Assembly: GCA_034663635.1 (NCBI GenBank)
Contig: JAXDJH010000026.1
Location: 62,001-126,000 of the forward strand
Direction of reading: 5' to 3'
Source of the DNA: JAXDJH01 sp034663635
Lineage (GTDB): Bacteria > Actinomycetota > CADDZG01 > WHSQ01
Length of the DNA: 64,000 bases
The notes under the pieces were generated by a model. It ran no database searches, was not told the origin of the DNA, and saw only the letters and a program-made list of their open reading frames with translations. The position numbers and the translations under genes are program-made. Positions 18,001 through 26,298 of this stretch are shown here, one piece after another; the first letter of the stretch is position 1, and the number at the start of each line of letters is the position of its first letter.

Positions 18001-18405
18001 CTAGCCGGCCGCGACGAGGCGTCGAGCGAGGACGGTCAACATCGACAGCGCCATCGATGGCTCGGATTCAAGAAGCTCCGAGAACTCCTGTCGTCCCAGG
18101 GCTATCGCCCTTACCGGCGTCTTGGCTGTGGCACGGCCGGTGTGGGCCGAGTCGGTCAGAAGCGCGAGCTCGCCGATGAACTCGCCCGGGCCGAGCGTCA
18201 CCTTCCGCGAGATCAGGTCGACTTCGACCTCGCCGGACTCGATCACAAAGAGCCCTGCTCCCGGCATGCCCTTATGCACGAGGATGTGGCCCGGGTCGAC
18301 CTCACACTCGGTCATGGTTTTGGCCAGGTTCTCAAGGGCTCGGTCCGACAGCTCTGAAAAAAGCTCGATCCCTTTGAGATTTTCGATCCGCTTGTCGTCG
18401 CTCAT
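18001..18405 (-). CDS. Single-domain cyclic-nucleotide-binding (CRP-like) protein
   Basis: The 134 residues correspond to one cNMP-binding domain. It has the leading helix LKGIELFSELSDRALENLA, the beta-barrel strand ILVHKGMPGAGLFVIESGEVEV, and the phosphate-binding cassette FIGELALLTDSAHTGRATA, in which the Glu and the Arg contact the nucleotide. There is no helix-turn-helix, channel or enzyme domain, so it must act by protein interaction or by sequestering the nucleotide. The tail is a short amphipathic helix. It lies upstream of the DUF998 gene and diverges from the ABC exporter. Confidence 0.9.
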   Translation of the reverse strand: MSDDKRIENLKGIELFSELSDRALENLAKTMTECEVDPGHILVHKGMPGAGLFVIESGEVEVDLISRKVTLGPGEFIGELALLTDSAHTGRATAKTPVRAIALGRQEFSELLESEPSMALSMLTVLARRLVAAG

Positions 18406-18444
18406 GCGCGTCGATCATGCCACGCACCCGGCCCTCACCGACGC

Positions 18445-18473
18445 TTGAAGGTTTCCTGACAACGCCTAGTTAG
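18445..18473 (+). promoter_or_regulatory. Promoter for the ABC exporter operon
   Basis: TTGAAG (18445-18450) and TAGTTA (18468-18473) are 17 bp apart. A start of transcription 7-9 bases later would fall almost on the ATG at 18483, giving a near-leaderless mRNA. An alternative -10, TAGAGT at 18472-18477, fits a strictly leaderless start. Confidence 0.4.
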
Positions 18474-18482
18474 AGTCAATGG

Positions 18483-19322
18483 ATGCCCGCGTTCGCTGCC
18501 GAGGGAGTCGTCAAGCGATACGGGGACACCGTTGCGTTGGCCGGGGTCAACCTAGAAGTCGCCGAAGGTGAGTTGGTCGGGCTCCTCGGCCCCAACGGTG
18601 CGGGGAAATCGACGCTCGTGAAGATCGGCTGCGGCCTCGTCCAACCGACCTCGGGCCGAGTCGAGATCTGTGGCGCGCCGGCCGGGTCGGACACAGCGAG
18701 AGCCGAACTCGGCTACCTCGCGGAGCTCTTCAGGTTCCAACCGTGGCTAACCGCCGACGAGGTCCTGGATCTCCATCAGCACCTGGCCGGTTCGACGGGA
18801 GGGTCGAGCGAGCGTGCCAGGCTCCTCGAGCTCGTTGGGCTGGACGACGTCACCGATCGCCGGGTCGAAGCCCTCAGCAAGGGCATGCAACAACGGCTCG
18901 GCATCGCCCAGGCGTTGATCGGCGATCCCAAGTTGCTGCTGTTGGATGAGCCAACGAGTGCACTCGATCCAGCTGGTCGACGAGTCGTGCGCGGTCTTCT
19001 CGAAGAACTACGCGACCGCGGCATCGCAGTGCTGCTCAACTCGCATTTACTGAGCGAGATCGAACTCGTTTGCGATCGAGTGCTGATCCTCCTCGGTGGA
19101 GAGATCATCACCGAAGGTCGGCCGTCCGAGATGGTCGAGGCGCGCGGAGTGGAGATCGAGACGGCGAACGGCACTCGTGCGTACCCGGACGCATCGAGAG
19201 ACGACGTGCCCGAGATCGTCGCTCAACTCGTAGCAGCCGGCGAGCGCGTCTATGGAGTGAAACCCAGCAAGCCGACCCTCGAAGACGTCTACATGGAAGC
19301 GGTCGGGGGCGAGATGGGTTGA
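18483..19322 (+). CDS. ABC-2 type exporter, ATP-binding subunit
   Basis: This 279-residue ATPase has Walker A GPNGAGKST (about residue 38), a signature in VEALSKGMQQRLGIAQ (SKGMQQR variant, usual for ABC-2 ATPases), Walker B LLLLDEPTSALDP and the switch His in NSHLLSEIE. The C-terminal extension ending in KPTLEDVYMEAVG is the conserved DrrA/CcmA-like tail. Two domains of ATP hydrolysis assemble as a dimer below the permease encoded next. The stop overlaps the permease start (TTGA), indicating coupling. The cargo could be a lipid, a drug or a surface component; nothing in the sequence decides this. Confidence 0.95.
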   Translation: MPAFAAEGVVKRYGDTVALAGVNLEVAEGELVGLLGPNGAGKSTLVKIGCGLVQPTSGRVEICGAPAGSDTARAELGYLAELFRFQPWLTADEVLDLHQHLAGSTGGSSERARLLELVGLDDVTDRRVEALSKGMQQRLGIAQALIGDPKLLLLDEPTSALDPAGRRVVRGLLEELRDRGIAVLLNSHLLSEIELVCDRVLILLGGEIITEGRPSEMVEARGVEIETANGTRAYPDASRDDVPEIVAQLVAAGERVYGVKPSKPTLEDVYMEAVGGEMG

Positions 19323-20176
19323 ACGCCATCTGGTTCATCGCAAAGCAAACCGTCCGTGAATGCCGAAGACGTCGCGTTTTCCTCGTCGTACCGATCGTCA
19401 CTGTGGGCTTCTTGTTCCTCTATGGGCTCGGCAACTACTACGCGTTCGAGAAAGTGAATGGCACGACGGATCTCGGAGACCAACTCGTCAATACGCGAGC
19501 TCTCGCGGGGTCGACGCTCGTGGGGTTATCGATGTTCACAACCCTCTTCTTGGGAGCGGCCCTCGGGATCTTCCTAGCCTTCAACACGGTGCGGGGAGAT
19601 GCGGAGACGGGTGTGCTTCAACCTCTCGTGGTCAGACCGGTGGCGCGGTCGGGCCTCTTGCTCGGCCGGCTCCTGGGCGCGTCGATGATCTGCTGCGGCT
19701 ACGTCGGAGCCCTTTACGTCGGTTCTGTATTGATCACCGGTGCTGTCGGTCACTGGTGGCCGAGCCCCGCGCTTCTACCCGGTCTCTCACTTGCTGGCGG
19801 GGTGGTGATCGTGATCGCCCTCACCCTCCTTGGCTCGATCTTTCTTTCGTCTCTCACGAACGGCATCGCGATGTTCATGGTCTACGGGGCGGGGCTGCTC
19901 GCGGGCCTCCTGGGTCAGCTCGGCGAAGTCTTGAACTCGCCTTCGCTCAGGAACACGGGCCGGGTGACCTCATTCATCCTTCCGTTCGAGGCCCTCTATC
20001 AAGCCGGCCTGAACTCCCTCACCTCGGGCGCCACGGGGCTGACCAGGGTCATCGTGCGCCTCGGCCCCCTCGGAGGAGCCCAAGCCGGAGGGCCTTTGCT
20101 CGTTGCCTGGGCCGCCGTGTACCTGGCCGTTGTGGCCGCCCTGGCCCTGTTCTTCTTCGCCCGGAGAGACCTCTAA
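19319..20176 (+). CDS. ABC-2 type exporter, permease subunit
   Basis: This 285-residue membrane protein has about six helices. The first helix follows a basic stretch (TVRECRRRRVFLVVP); a long second segment ends GIFLAFNTVRGDAETGVLQPLVVRPVARSGLLLGR, the coupling-helix region of ABC-2 permeases. Later helices include VVIVIALTLLGSIFLSSLTNG and a final AVYLAVVAALALFFF. The TTG start at 19319 overlaps the ATPase stop codon; the extended frame upstream is a shadow of the ATPase. It pairs with the preceding ATPase as a one-permease exporter. Confidence 0.92.
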   Translation: MNAIWFIAKQTVRECRRRRVFLVVPIVTVGFLFLYGLGNYYAFEKVNGTTDLGDQLVNTRALAGSTLVGLSMFTTLFLGAALGIFLAFNTVRGDAETGVLQPLVVRPVARSGLLLGRLLGASMICCGYVGALYVGSVLITGAVGHWWPSPALLPGLSLAGGVVIVIALTLLGSIFLSSLTNGIAMFMVYGAGLLAGLLGQLGEVLNSPSLRNTGRVTSFILPFEALYQAGLNSLTSGATGLTRVIVRLGPLGGAQAGGPLLVAWAAVYLAVVAALALFFFARRDL

Positions 20177-20182
20177 CAAACT

Positions 20183-20201
20183 GCGGTACCCGCGTTACCG
20201 C
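20183..20201 (+). terminator. Hairpin terminator after the ABC exporter
   Basis: GCGGTA and TACCGC pair around a 7-base loop just after the permease stop, and are followed by a pyrimidine run ending CCCCTTTT. This is a weak but plausible intrinsic terminator. Confidence 0.45.
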
Positions 20202-20278
20202 TTGCTCCCCTTTTCGTACTTATGGGACGAATCGGGCGCCGGCTGCGGAGGCCGGGCATTTAACGACAGGAGGGGGAC

Positions 20279-21598
20279 GTGGCTGCTCATCTCGCCGGGC
20301 GAGCGCTCCGGCTTTTGGTAGTGGTGGCGCTCATGGCGCCGGTTGCGCTGATCGTCACACCGGCTCAGGCCGACGACGGTCCCACCGACAGGGCGGACAT
20401 CTTCATCACGAAGGACCGCGAGTTCAACCCTGCGAACGGCGTGCGCTCGGGATCAGGAACCGCGTCCGACCCCTATGTGATCTCGGGTTGGAACGTCAGC
20501 CAGCTGTACATCGCGGACACGAGCAAAGCCGTCGTGATCCGCGACAACGTCATTACCGGACAACTCGTGCTGAACTGGAATGGGCCGAGCGTGACCCTCG
20601 TCCACAACCAGATCGGTGACCTTCGCGTCAACCAGAACGTCACGAGGACCGGCGACCCCACGAGCGGCTACATCGGCCACAACGTCTTCGGCCTCGTCGG
20701 ACAGCTCCGGCACTTCGATGGCGATTTCGAACACAACGTCGTCAAGGGAACCGACGATGTCTTCGCTCAACTGACCGCTCCTTTCGACCAGCAGGCAGTC
20801 CAGTTCGACGGCTTCAACGGTTCGCACTTCCGGGACAACGAGATCTACGGCTGGGTCGAGGCGCGGCTGCACGGCCACCACCACAGCTCGGGCTACGGCG
20901 AGACGAGCCACTATCACGGCGCCGATATGGCGCACCACGATATGGACAGCATGGTCGACCACACCGACAGGTGGCATCAGGTCTTCATCACCGGCAACGA
21001 GATCCACGTCGACGGTCCGTGGGCTCTCATCTACACCGACACGAATCACGCGGCGAACGACAGGACTGCCGCATCGGAGGACAACGAGGCGCTCAATGAG
21101 CCGCACGTTCACCACACGAGGGCGTACATGCACGACAACACCTTGGTCGGCGGCGGCCTCTATGTCGACGTGTTCAATGCCGACGACGAGAACCACCTCG
21201 GGACGGCTCGCGGCCTCATGGACATCCGAAACAACAAGATCACGCTCGCTCGTCCCACGACCTCGATGCCATGGGAGCAGAGCAACGGCATCTACGTCTG
21301 GCAGGCGAAGGACATAACCCTCAACGTCGTCGGTAACTCGGTAGTCGCGGAGGCGGCCGAGGATCGCACGCCGGTCGAGGACCAGTTCCTGAGGGACGCA
21401 GGAGTCATGCTCCAAACGATCAGAGACGCGGACATCTTCATCCGGGACAACACGGTGGCGAACTCGTTCTACGGGGTCCTGGGATCGGACATGTCGAAGA
21501 ACGTGAACTGGACGATCGCAGGCCTGAAGACCCAGGCCGTCACCTACCCCGTCTACTACGACAACTCGGTCGCCAACCAGCCGAAGAGGCAGGACTAG
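20279..21598 (+). CDS. Secreted right-handed beta-helix protein with His-rich insert
   Basis: This 439-residue protein has a signal peptide ending near TPAQA (about residue 30). The mature chain shows the short-strand periodicity of a parallel beta-helix: DNVITG, HNQIGD, HNVFGL, DNEIYG, GNEIHV, DNTLVG, NNKITL, GNSVVA and DNTVAN, each an Asn-ladder rung. An insert at about residues 198-230 is strikingly rich in His and Asp/Met (GHHH, SHYH, MAHHDMD), suggestive of copper or zinc binding. Related NosD/PbH1 proteins bind or cut polysaccharides, but no catalytic set is evident. The GTG start is supported by AGGAGGGGG just upstream. It stands alone between two hairpins. Confidence 0.82.
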   Translation: MAAHLAGRALRLLVVVALMAPVALIVTPAQADDGPTDRADIFITKDREFNPANGVRSGSGTASDPYVISGWNVSQLYIADTSKAVVIRDNVITGQLVLNWNGPSVTLVHNQIGDLRVNQNVTRTGDPTSGYIGHNVFGLVGQLRHFDGDFEHNVVKGTDDVFAQLTAPFDQQAVQFDGFNGSHFRDNEIYGWVEARLHGHHHSSGYGETSHYHGADMAHHDMDSMVDHTDRWHQVFITGNEIHVDGPWALIYTDTNHAANDRTAASEDNEALNEPHVHHTRAYMHDNTLVGGGLYVDVFNADDENHLGTARGLMDIRNNKITLARPTTSMPWEQSNGIYVWQAKDITLNVVGNSVVAEAAEDRTPVEDQFLRDAGVMLQTIRDADIFIRDNTVANSFYGVLGSDMSKNVNWTIAGLKTQAVTYPVYYDNSVANQPKRQD

Positions 21599-21620
21599 GG
21601 CGCCGGAGGGGCACCCTTTA

Positions 21621-21653
21621 GGACCCCCGGGGAACTCCGCACCCCGGGGGTCC
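21621..21653 (+). terminator. Strong 12-bp GC hairpin after the beta-helix gene
   Basis: GGACCCCCGGGG and CCCCGGGGGTCC form a perfect stem around a 9-base loop, 22 bp after the stop. The downstream run is C-rich (GTCCCCTTCC) rather than U-rich, as often seen in actinobacteria. Confidence 0.7.
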
Positions 21654-21683
21654 GTCCCCTTCCAGACACATTGCACTGCTTTG

Positions 21684-21692
21684 TACTAATAT
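21684..21692 (+). promoter_or_regulatory. AT-rich -10 region for the sigma-like gene
   Basis: TACTAATAT is an isolated AT-rich patch in GC-rich DNA 32 bp before the ATG at 21724, right after the terminator. No clear -35 is seen, which could indicate a non-housekeeping or autoregulated promoter. Confidence 0.35.
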
Positions 21693-21723
21693 TTTCCAAT
21701 CGGACTAGGGCGGAGGCGGAACG

Positions 21724-22743
21724 ATGTCACCGGAACTGCAAGCGGATTTCGTCGCACAGTGGCCAGAACTCTCTCGTCGTCTCAACGCGCTGTTCGCGCG
21801 GAAGAACGTCTCTCAGCCCACCCGAGATGACTTGATCCAGGAGACTGCACTAAGACTGATCAAGATCTGGGACTCCGTCGACATGACGCGATCCCCGTGG
21901 CCGTTGACCGCCACTATCGGACTCAACCTCCTGCGCGACCGGGCTAAATCCTTGGCATCGACCGAGGTCCTCGCGGACCTCCCCGATGCCCCCGCGATGC
22001 TCGACGTCGCGGACGCGGGCATCGCACGGGTCGAACTCGAGCGGGTGCGGAAGGCCATGACGGAACTGACCGCTGCACAACGCACGATCTTGCTGGATGA
22101 AGTCGGTGAAGCATCCGCTGTCGGCGGAAGTGCAGCGTCTCAAAAGATGCTGCGGATGAGGGCCCGCCGCAAGCTGCGCGCGATCCTCGAGCACGTGTCC
22201 GGCCTCGTCGCTCTTCGCACGAGCCGTGTCACGGATTGGCTCGGCGCTGCGTTCGCCTCGCGCGACGCGATGGTGCAGGGCGCCGCTGCCTGCGTCGCCT
22301 GCGCGTTGATCGGCACGGCAGCCGTCGCGGCTGGAGTCCCCACCAGGGCAGAAGCACAACCCCTGGCCGGGGGCCGGGGTGCTGCAGCAGTGCTCGCGGA
22401 AGCGGGCCGCATCGACCGTCTGGCCCTGACCCACCTCCTGCGAACGGGTCGGTCGACCGATAGTCGGTTAACGCCGTCGTCAGTGGCTAGAAGGGTGAAG
22501 CACTCAAAGGGCCACACGGCGAGACTCAGATCGAGTGCGTCATCCGGTCAAAGCGGGCTGCCTCTGCCGACCGGTCCCGGGGACACGCCCGTTCCGATGC
22601 CACCGGCTCCCAACGTGCCGGCACAGAAGCCACCAGCGCCCCCCGCTCCGCCCAAGCCCGAAGGGCTGCCGCCTCTTCCGCTACCGGCGGGTCCCGACGG
22701 GATGGCACTTCCGCTGCCGGTAGTGAAGATCCGAGTGCTGTAA
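21724..22743 (+). CDS. ECF-like sigma-70 protein with membrane anchor and proline-rich tail
   Basis: The protein is 339 residues. Region sigma-2 (about 10-75) contains RDDLIQETALRLIKIWDSV, and sigma-4 (about 110-160) contains LTAAQRTILLDEVGEA followed by a basic recognition helix, KMLRMRARRKL. The usual EGxSxxEIA turn in sigma-4 is degenerate. A hydrophobic segment follows, AAACVACALIGTAAVAAG (about 186-203), then AEAQP, which looks like a membrane span or signal-like segment. The last 70 residues are Pro-rich with repeated PxPP and LPLP units. If the segment spans the membrane, the Pro-rich tail is outside and the sigma domains inside, so one chain could combine sigma factor and its own sensor or anchor. 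No separate anti-sigma gene lies nearby. Confidence 0.8.
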   Translation: MSPELQADFVAQWPELSRRLNALFARKNVSQPTRDDLIQETALRLIKIWDSVDMTRSPWPLTATIGLNLLRDRAKSLASTEVLADLPDAPAMLDVADAGIARVELERVRKAMTELTAAQRTILLDEVGEASAVGGSAASQKMLRMRARRKLRAILEHVSGLVALRTSRVTDWLGAAFASRDAMVQGAAACVACALIGTAAVAAGVPTRAEAQPLAGGRGAAAVLAEAGRIDRLALTHLLRTGRSTDSRLTPSSVARRVKHSKGHTARLRSSASSGQSGLPLPTGPGDTPVPMPPAPNVPAQKPPAPPAPPKPEGLPPLPLPAGPDGMALPLPVVKIRVL

Positions 22744-22748
22744 GCGCC

Positions 22749-24272
22749 TCACTCTTCGAACGGCGGGGCGATATCCGGATCGATCCGGAGATCCTCCGTG
22801 CCCGATTCGACGTGATCGTGCTCGTGGGTAAAGCCGTCGGGAACTGCCTCGCCGAACGCCGGTTCGTGCACCAGACCCGGTTCGGCATCTTTGGGCTCGC
22901 GCATCTCCTCGACCTTGCCGGTTAGCAACAGCGTGGCCATGTCGATGCCGACCTCGGCAGGATCGACGGTCGAAACGATCCGACCGCGAACATCGTCCGG
23001 TTTCAGTTTCGCAAGGTCGCGCTCCTCAGGCTCCTGAGGAGTCCCTGTCTCGTCGAGCAGGACTCGAACCGTCGGGCGCATCGGCGTCTTGTCGCGCTTA
23101 TCGAGAACGATCGCCGTCTCGCCGCTGGCCAGACGAACCGTCGTCCCGATCGGCAATACGCCCAGCATCCGGGTGAGCGCTCGCACGAGCCGCGGGTCGT
23201 AACCCTTGCCGGACGAGGCCTGCAGCACACTCAAAGCGCGGCTTCGGTCGTCGGCCTGCCGGTAAGAGCGCTTGGTCGTGATCGCATCGAAGCAATCCGT
23301 CACCGAAACGACGCGAGCCGGCAACGATGGGTGGTCCCTGCGGGAGAGGTCCGGATAGCCAGAAAGATCGAAAGAAGCATGATGCTCCAGAACGATCCCG
23401 GCCGACGGGTGCAAGAGATCGCGAGTCGTCGCGAACAAGAGTCCCGCGCCATCGACGGGGTGCCGCTGGATCAATCGCCATTGTTCTTCGTTCAATGCAC
23501 CCGGATAGTTGAGAACGTCGATCGGCACGAGCACTTTCCCGATGTCGTGCAGAAGGCCCCCGACGCCCAACACGATGACCTGTTCTCTCTCCAGTCCAAG
23601 AGCGAACCCAAGCGCGGTAGAGAGCAGGCACACATTGGTCATGTGGTAGTAGAGGTAGTCGTCGTAAGACTTGACGGTGGTGACGAGCAACGCCTGGGCG
23701 GGGTCCGTAACGACCTGACTTGCCATCTGCTCGACCAACGCTGTAGTCGAGTCCAGATCGATGCCCTCGCCGGCGGCAACGCTGGCCGACGTCTGCCGCA
23801 ACAGCTCCAGCCCCGCCGCGTAGGTCTGAAGAAGTCTCGAGATGTAGATCTCGCGTTCGTCCTCGGGGCCGAGTCTGGGCTTCACCCTGTTGATCGCGAT
23901 GCCGGTGAGCTCCGGCCGTTCATCCCCTTCTCCCAGCAGGATCGTCAGGAGCCCATCGATGTCCTTCTCGTCGACTCCCGACAGGAACTCGATAGCTTCG
24001 ATCTGGGCCTTCTCGAAGATATTCAACAGACGCGTGAACGTGAGAGCCTCGCGTGCGAGAAGCGTGCTGCCTATGTAAAAACCACCGCGGGCTACGAATA
24101 GGACCGGAACGTCCGTCGATTCGTCAACGAGCGTGCGCACCTCGTCGAGGGCCTTTTGCACGCCCGCCCGGCGGTCGGGGTGCCCCACCGGATAAAGGAT
24201 GTAGGTCTGGTGAGCGGTCGACAGAGCACGGACCAACTCGCGTGCCGCGTCTATGACGCGTTCATCGCTCAC
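22749..24272 (-). CDS. HD-GYP domain protein (probable c-di-GMP phosphodiesterase)
   Basis: This 507-residue protein has an N-terminal helical/beta domain (about 1-120) without a recognised family, then an HD-GYP core. The core has GLLHDIGKVLVP (about 240), QRHPVDGAGLL, and HHASFDLSGYPD (about 298-308). The canonical HHE is HHA here, and the DGxGYP segment is DLSGYP, so metal ligands appear kept but two conserved positions deviate. Established members hydrolyse cyclic di-GMP. The C-terminal 130 residues include a small beta-rich region (GTTVRLASGETAIVLDK) typical of such proteins and an acidic tail. The start overlaps the end of the HEAT-repeat gene by 4 bp. It may supply c-di-GMP turnover for the riboswitch at 10.4 kb. 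Confidence 0.9.
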   Translation of the reverse strand: MSDERVIDAARELVRALSTAHQTYILYPVGHPDRRAGVQKALDEVRTLVDESTDVPVLFVARGGFYIGSTLLAREALTFTRLLNIFEKAQIEAIEFLSGVDEKDIDGLLTILLGEGDERPELTGIAINRVKPRLGPEDEREIYISRLLQTYAAGLELLRQTSASVAAGEGIDLDSTTALVEQMASQVVTDPAQALLVTTVKSYDDYLYYHMTNVCLLSTALGFALGLEREQVIVLGVGGLLHDIGKVLVPIDVLNYPGALNEEQWRLIQRHPVDGAGLLFATTRDLLHPSAGIVLEHHASFDLSGYPDLSRRDHPSLPARVVSVTDCFDAITTKRSYRQADDRSRALSVLQASSGKGYDPRLVRALTRMLGVLPIGTTVRLASGETAIVLDKRDKTPMRPTVRVLLDETGTPQEPEERDLAKLKPDDVRGRIVSTVDPAEVGIDMATLLLTGKVEEMREPKDAEPGLVHEPAFGEAVPDGFTHEHDHVESGTEDLRIDPDIAPPFEE

Positions 24273-26221
24273 GCGCGGCTCCTCCTCTCGCGGGCCAGGG
24301 CTTTCGCCTGCCGTCGGATCGCGAAGGGAGCGCGGGGCTTGGATCCGAATCTAGCGATGGATTGAAGAACCTCGGTAGCCTCTTCGGAGGGATGGCGGGC
24401 GAGGATCTGAAGCGCCTTCTTTCGCACCTCGAGGTCCCGGGCGATTCGGACGACCTCACCGATACTCGCCGCTTCCCCTTCTGCAGCTATCAGAGCGACA
24501 GAACCCAACGCCTCCACTGCGGCTGCAGCAACTTCGCGGTCCTCATCCGTAGCAAGCACAACGAGTCGAGGTAACGCATCTCCGCCCGCGGGGCTCAGAG
24601 CCCTCACCGCTTCCTTGCGAACTGCCGGGTGAGGGTGGCGGATGCCTACGTCGATCACCTTGAGCATCTCGCTCGACATGCCCGACCTCTGGACGATGGT
24701 CATCACATTGCGCACCACGAACCAGCGATCGTCTTTCACCCACTGCTTGAGCTCCCCGTGATGATCCCCGACGAGTCCAGACACGATGCCGATCAGTGTC
24801 GAACGACGAGCACCAACCTCTTCTTCCGCGAGTCGTTGGAGCAACGCCTCCACCGCGACGTCCCCGAAGAGGGACAGCAGGACGCCGCCCTCGCCTTGGG
24901 ATCCCTCGGCGGCGAGTTCGGCGACGAGGTCCGGATCGAGGATCTTGGCCTTCGCGTCGGAGATGAGCTTCGCGCGTTCGGGCTCGACCGAGAGTAGAGA
25001 CTCGTATGCGTGATCTGCCACCTCGACAAGCTGGGTTGCACGAGCCATGTCGTCTTCCCTGACGGCAGTTCGGGTCGCGCGGGCCCATGAGTCGAGCGCG
25101 GATTCGAGCCGAAGGTGGTCGTCGTCGACTCGCAGGTAATCGGCGAACGTGATGAGAGCCTCAGCCGTCCGCCTTTCCTCTGTTGCGGGAAATTCCGCCC
25201 GCAGTGTTAGCTCGTCCTCTTCCGTATGAGTCTTCACGTCGGTCGAGATGAGCTCCGCGACTGCATCCAGAAGGTTGGATCGGTCGCCACCAACGCCCTC
25301 TGGAGCGGTGTGCTCGCTGCCGAACGTCCCCTCGGTCGCGACCGTCGCAAGCTCCACGAGATCGTGTCGTCTGAAACCCCCGACTACGAGCTCGCGTGCC
25401 AGCTCGAGAGGGTCTGCTCCAGACTGGCGGGACACGTCAACCAGCAATCGGGCAAGGCTCGTGTCGGTCATCGTTCCGATCAGCCGTTCTGCCATGTCCT
25501 CGCCGGACACATTCGAGATCAGCATCGACGATAGGGACGTCCGAACTTCCTCGGGGAGCTTTTCAACGGCCTCGCGCAGACGTCTGTAGGTGTCGGGATC
25601 GCTGGCCTTGTCCGGCGGGAGTGCTGAGACGACTTCGCGCAACAATCGATAGACCGAGTTCGCATCGGTTACACGGGGATCGCGCATCAACTCTTCAGCG
25701 ATCTCGTCCAGCCTGTCGAGCCCGTCCGCCAGAGCGTCGGGCTCGGGGATCGCACCCTCTGCACCTTCGGTGCTCTCCGTTGGAGTCACCAAAGCTTCGT
25801 TGAGTCGGATCGACTCCACGCCTTTGGTCGCCAATGCGCGCGGCGCGCCGCCGAGAGCAGCTATCTCCTCAGCCGCGGTAGACAAGACGTCGTACAGACT
25901 CGCGAGATCCTGCTTGGTCGGCACCGATGCGAGAGTGATCTCCTCGACGCGTCGCTCGTAGCACGCCATAGCCAAACGCCTATAGGCCTCGTCGTCCGGA
26001 AGTGGGCCGCTATCGGAGATGAATTGATCGCCGTGGACCCGCACCCTTACTTTGCCGGTTGCCGCAAGTGCCGTCTCGGACGTCGTTTTGACGCGATTGA
26101 CCGCCTCGACGAACCCTGGTTGCTGAAGGTCTCCGCCGAACAGCCGAAAGGACGAAAATCCGCCCGAGAGGTTCCTAAGGAAACCGATGAGTTTCCTGTC
26201 TCGCTCGCTCAGCTCCGCCAA
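24269..26221 (-). CDS. HEAT-repeat protein coupled to the HD-GYP gene
   Basis: No catalytic domain is recognised in this 650-residue protein. Residues 1-125 resemble the N-terminal domain of the downstream HD-GYP protein: both have an amphipathic opening, a VRVRVHGDQFISDSGPL or VLFVARGGFYIGSTLL beta-hairpin, then paired helices with VEEITLASVPTKQDLASLYDVL or IEAIEFLSGVDEKDIDGLLTIL. The centre is alpha-helical and acidic. The C-terminal third holds HEAT-like repeats (HPHPAVRKEAVRALSPAG; EDREVAAAAVEALGS; DLEVRKKALQILARHP). It is probably a scaffold or partner of the phosphodiesterase, with the shared N-domain mediating pairing. The start is TTG, with a G-rich sequence 3-9 bases upstream; the first gene of a two-gene operon. 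Confidence 0.8.
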   Translation of the reverse strand: MAELSERDRKLIGFLRNLSGGFSSFRLFGGDLQQPGFVEAVNRVKTTSETALAATGKVRVRVHGDQFISDSGPLPDDEAYRRLAMACYERRVEEITLASVPTKQDLASLYDVLSTAAEEIAALGGAPRALATKGVESIRLNEALVTPTESTEGAEGAIPEPDALADGLDRLDEIAEELMRDPRVTDANSVYRLLREVVSALPPDKASDPDTYRRLREAVEKLPEEVRTSLSSMLISNVSGEDMAERLIGTMTDTSLARLLVDVSRQSGADPLELARELVVGGFRRHDLVELATVATEGTFGSEHTAPEGVGGDRSNLLDAVAELISTDVKTHTEEDELTLRAEFPATEERRTAEALITFADYLRVDDDHLRLESALDSWARATRTAVREDDMARATQLVEVADHAYESLLSVEPERAKLISDAKAKILDPDLVAELAAEGSQGEGGVLLSLFGDVAVEALLQRLAEEEVGARRSTLIGIVSGLVGDHHGELKQWVKDDRWFVVRNVMTIVQRSGMSSEMLKVIDVGIRHPHPAVRKEAVRALSPAGGDALPRLVVLATDEDREVAAAAVEALGSVALIAAEGEAASIGEVVRIARDLEVRKKALQILARHPSEEATEVLQSIARFGSKPRAPFAIRRQAKALARERRSRA

Positions 26222-26298
26222 ATGCCCCCCATAACCCCAGCTCGCACACGATTCAGGTTAGCGGATGGGGGGCTTTTTCCCATCGATCTAGTGCGGTT

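Noticed and set aside
20453..21676. Long minus-strand frame of 407 residues antisense to the beta-helix gene
   Set aside because: Val/Arg/Asp-rich antisense shadow; it also crosses the terminator hairpin; the plus strand has a signal peptide, a strong Shine-Dalgarno site and beta-helix periodicity.
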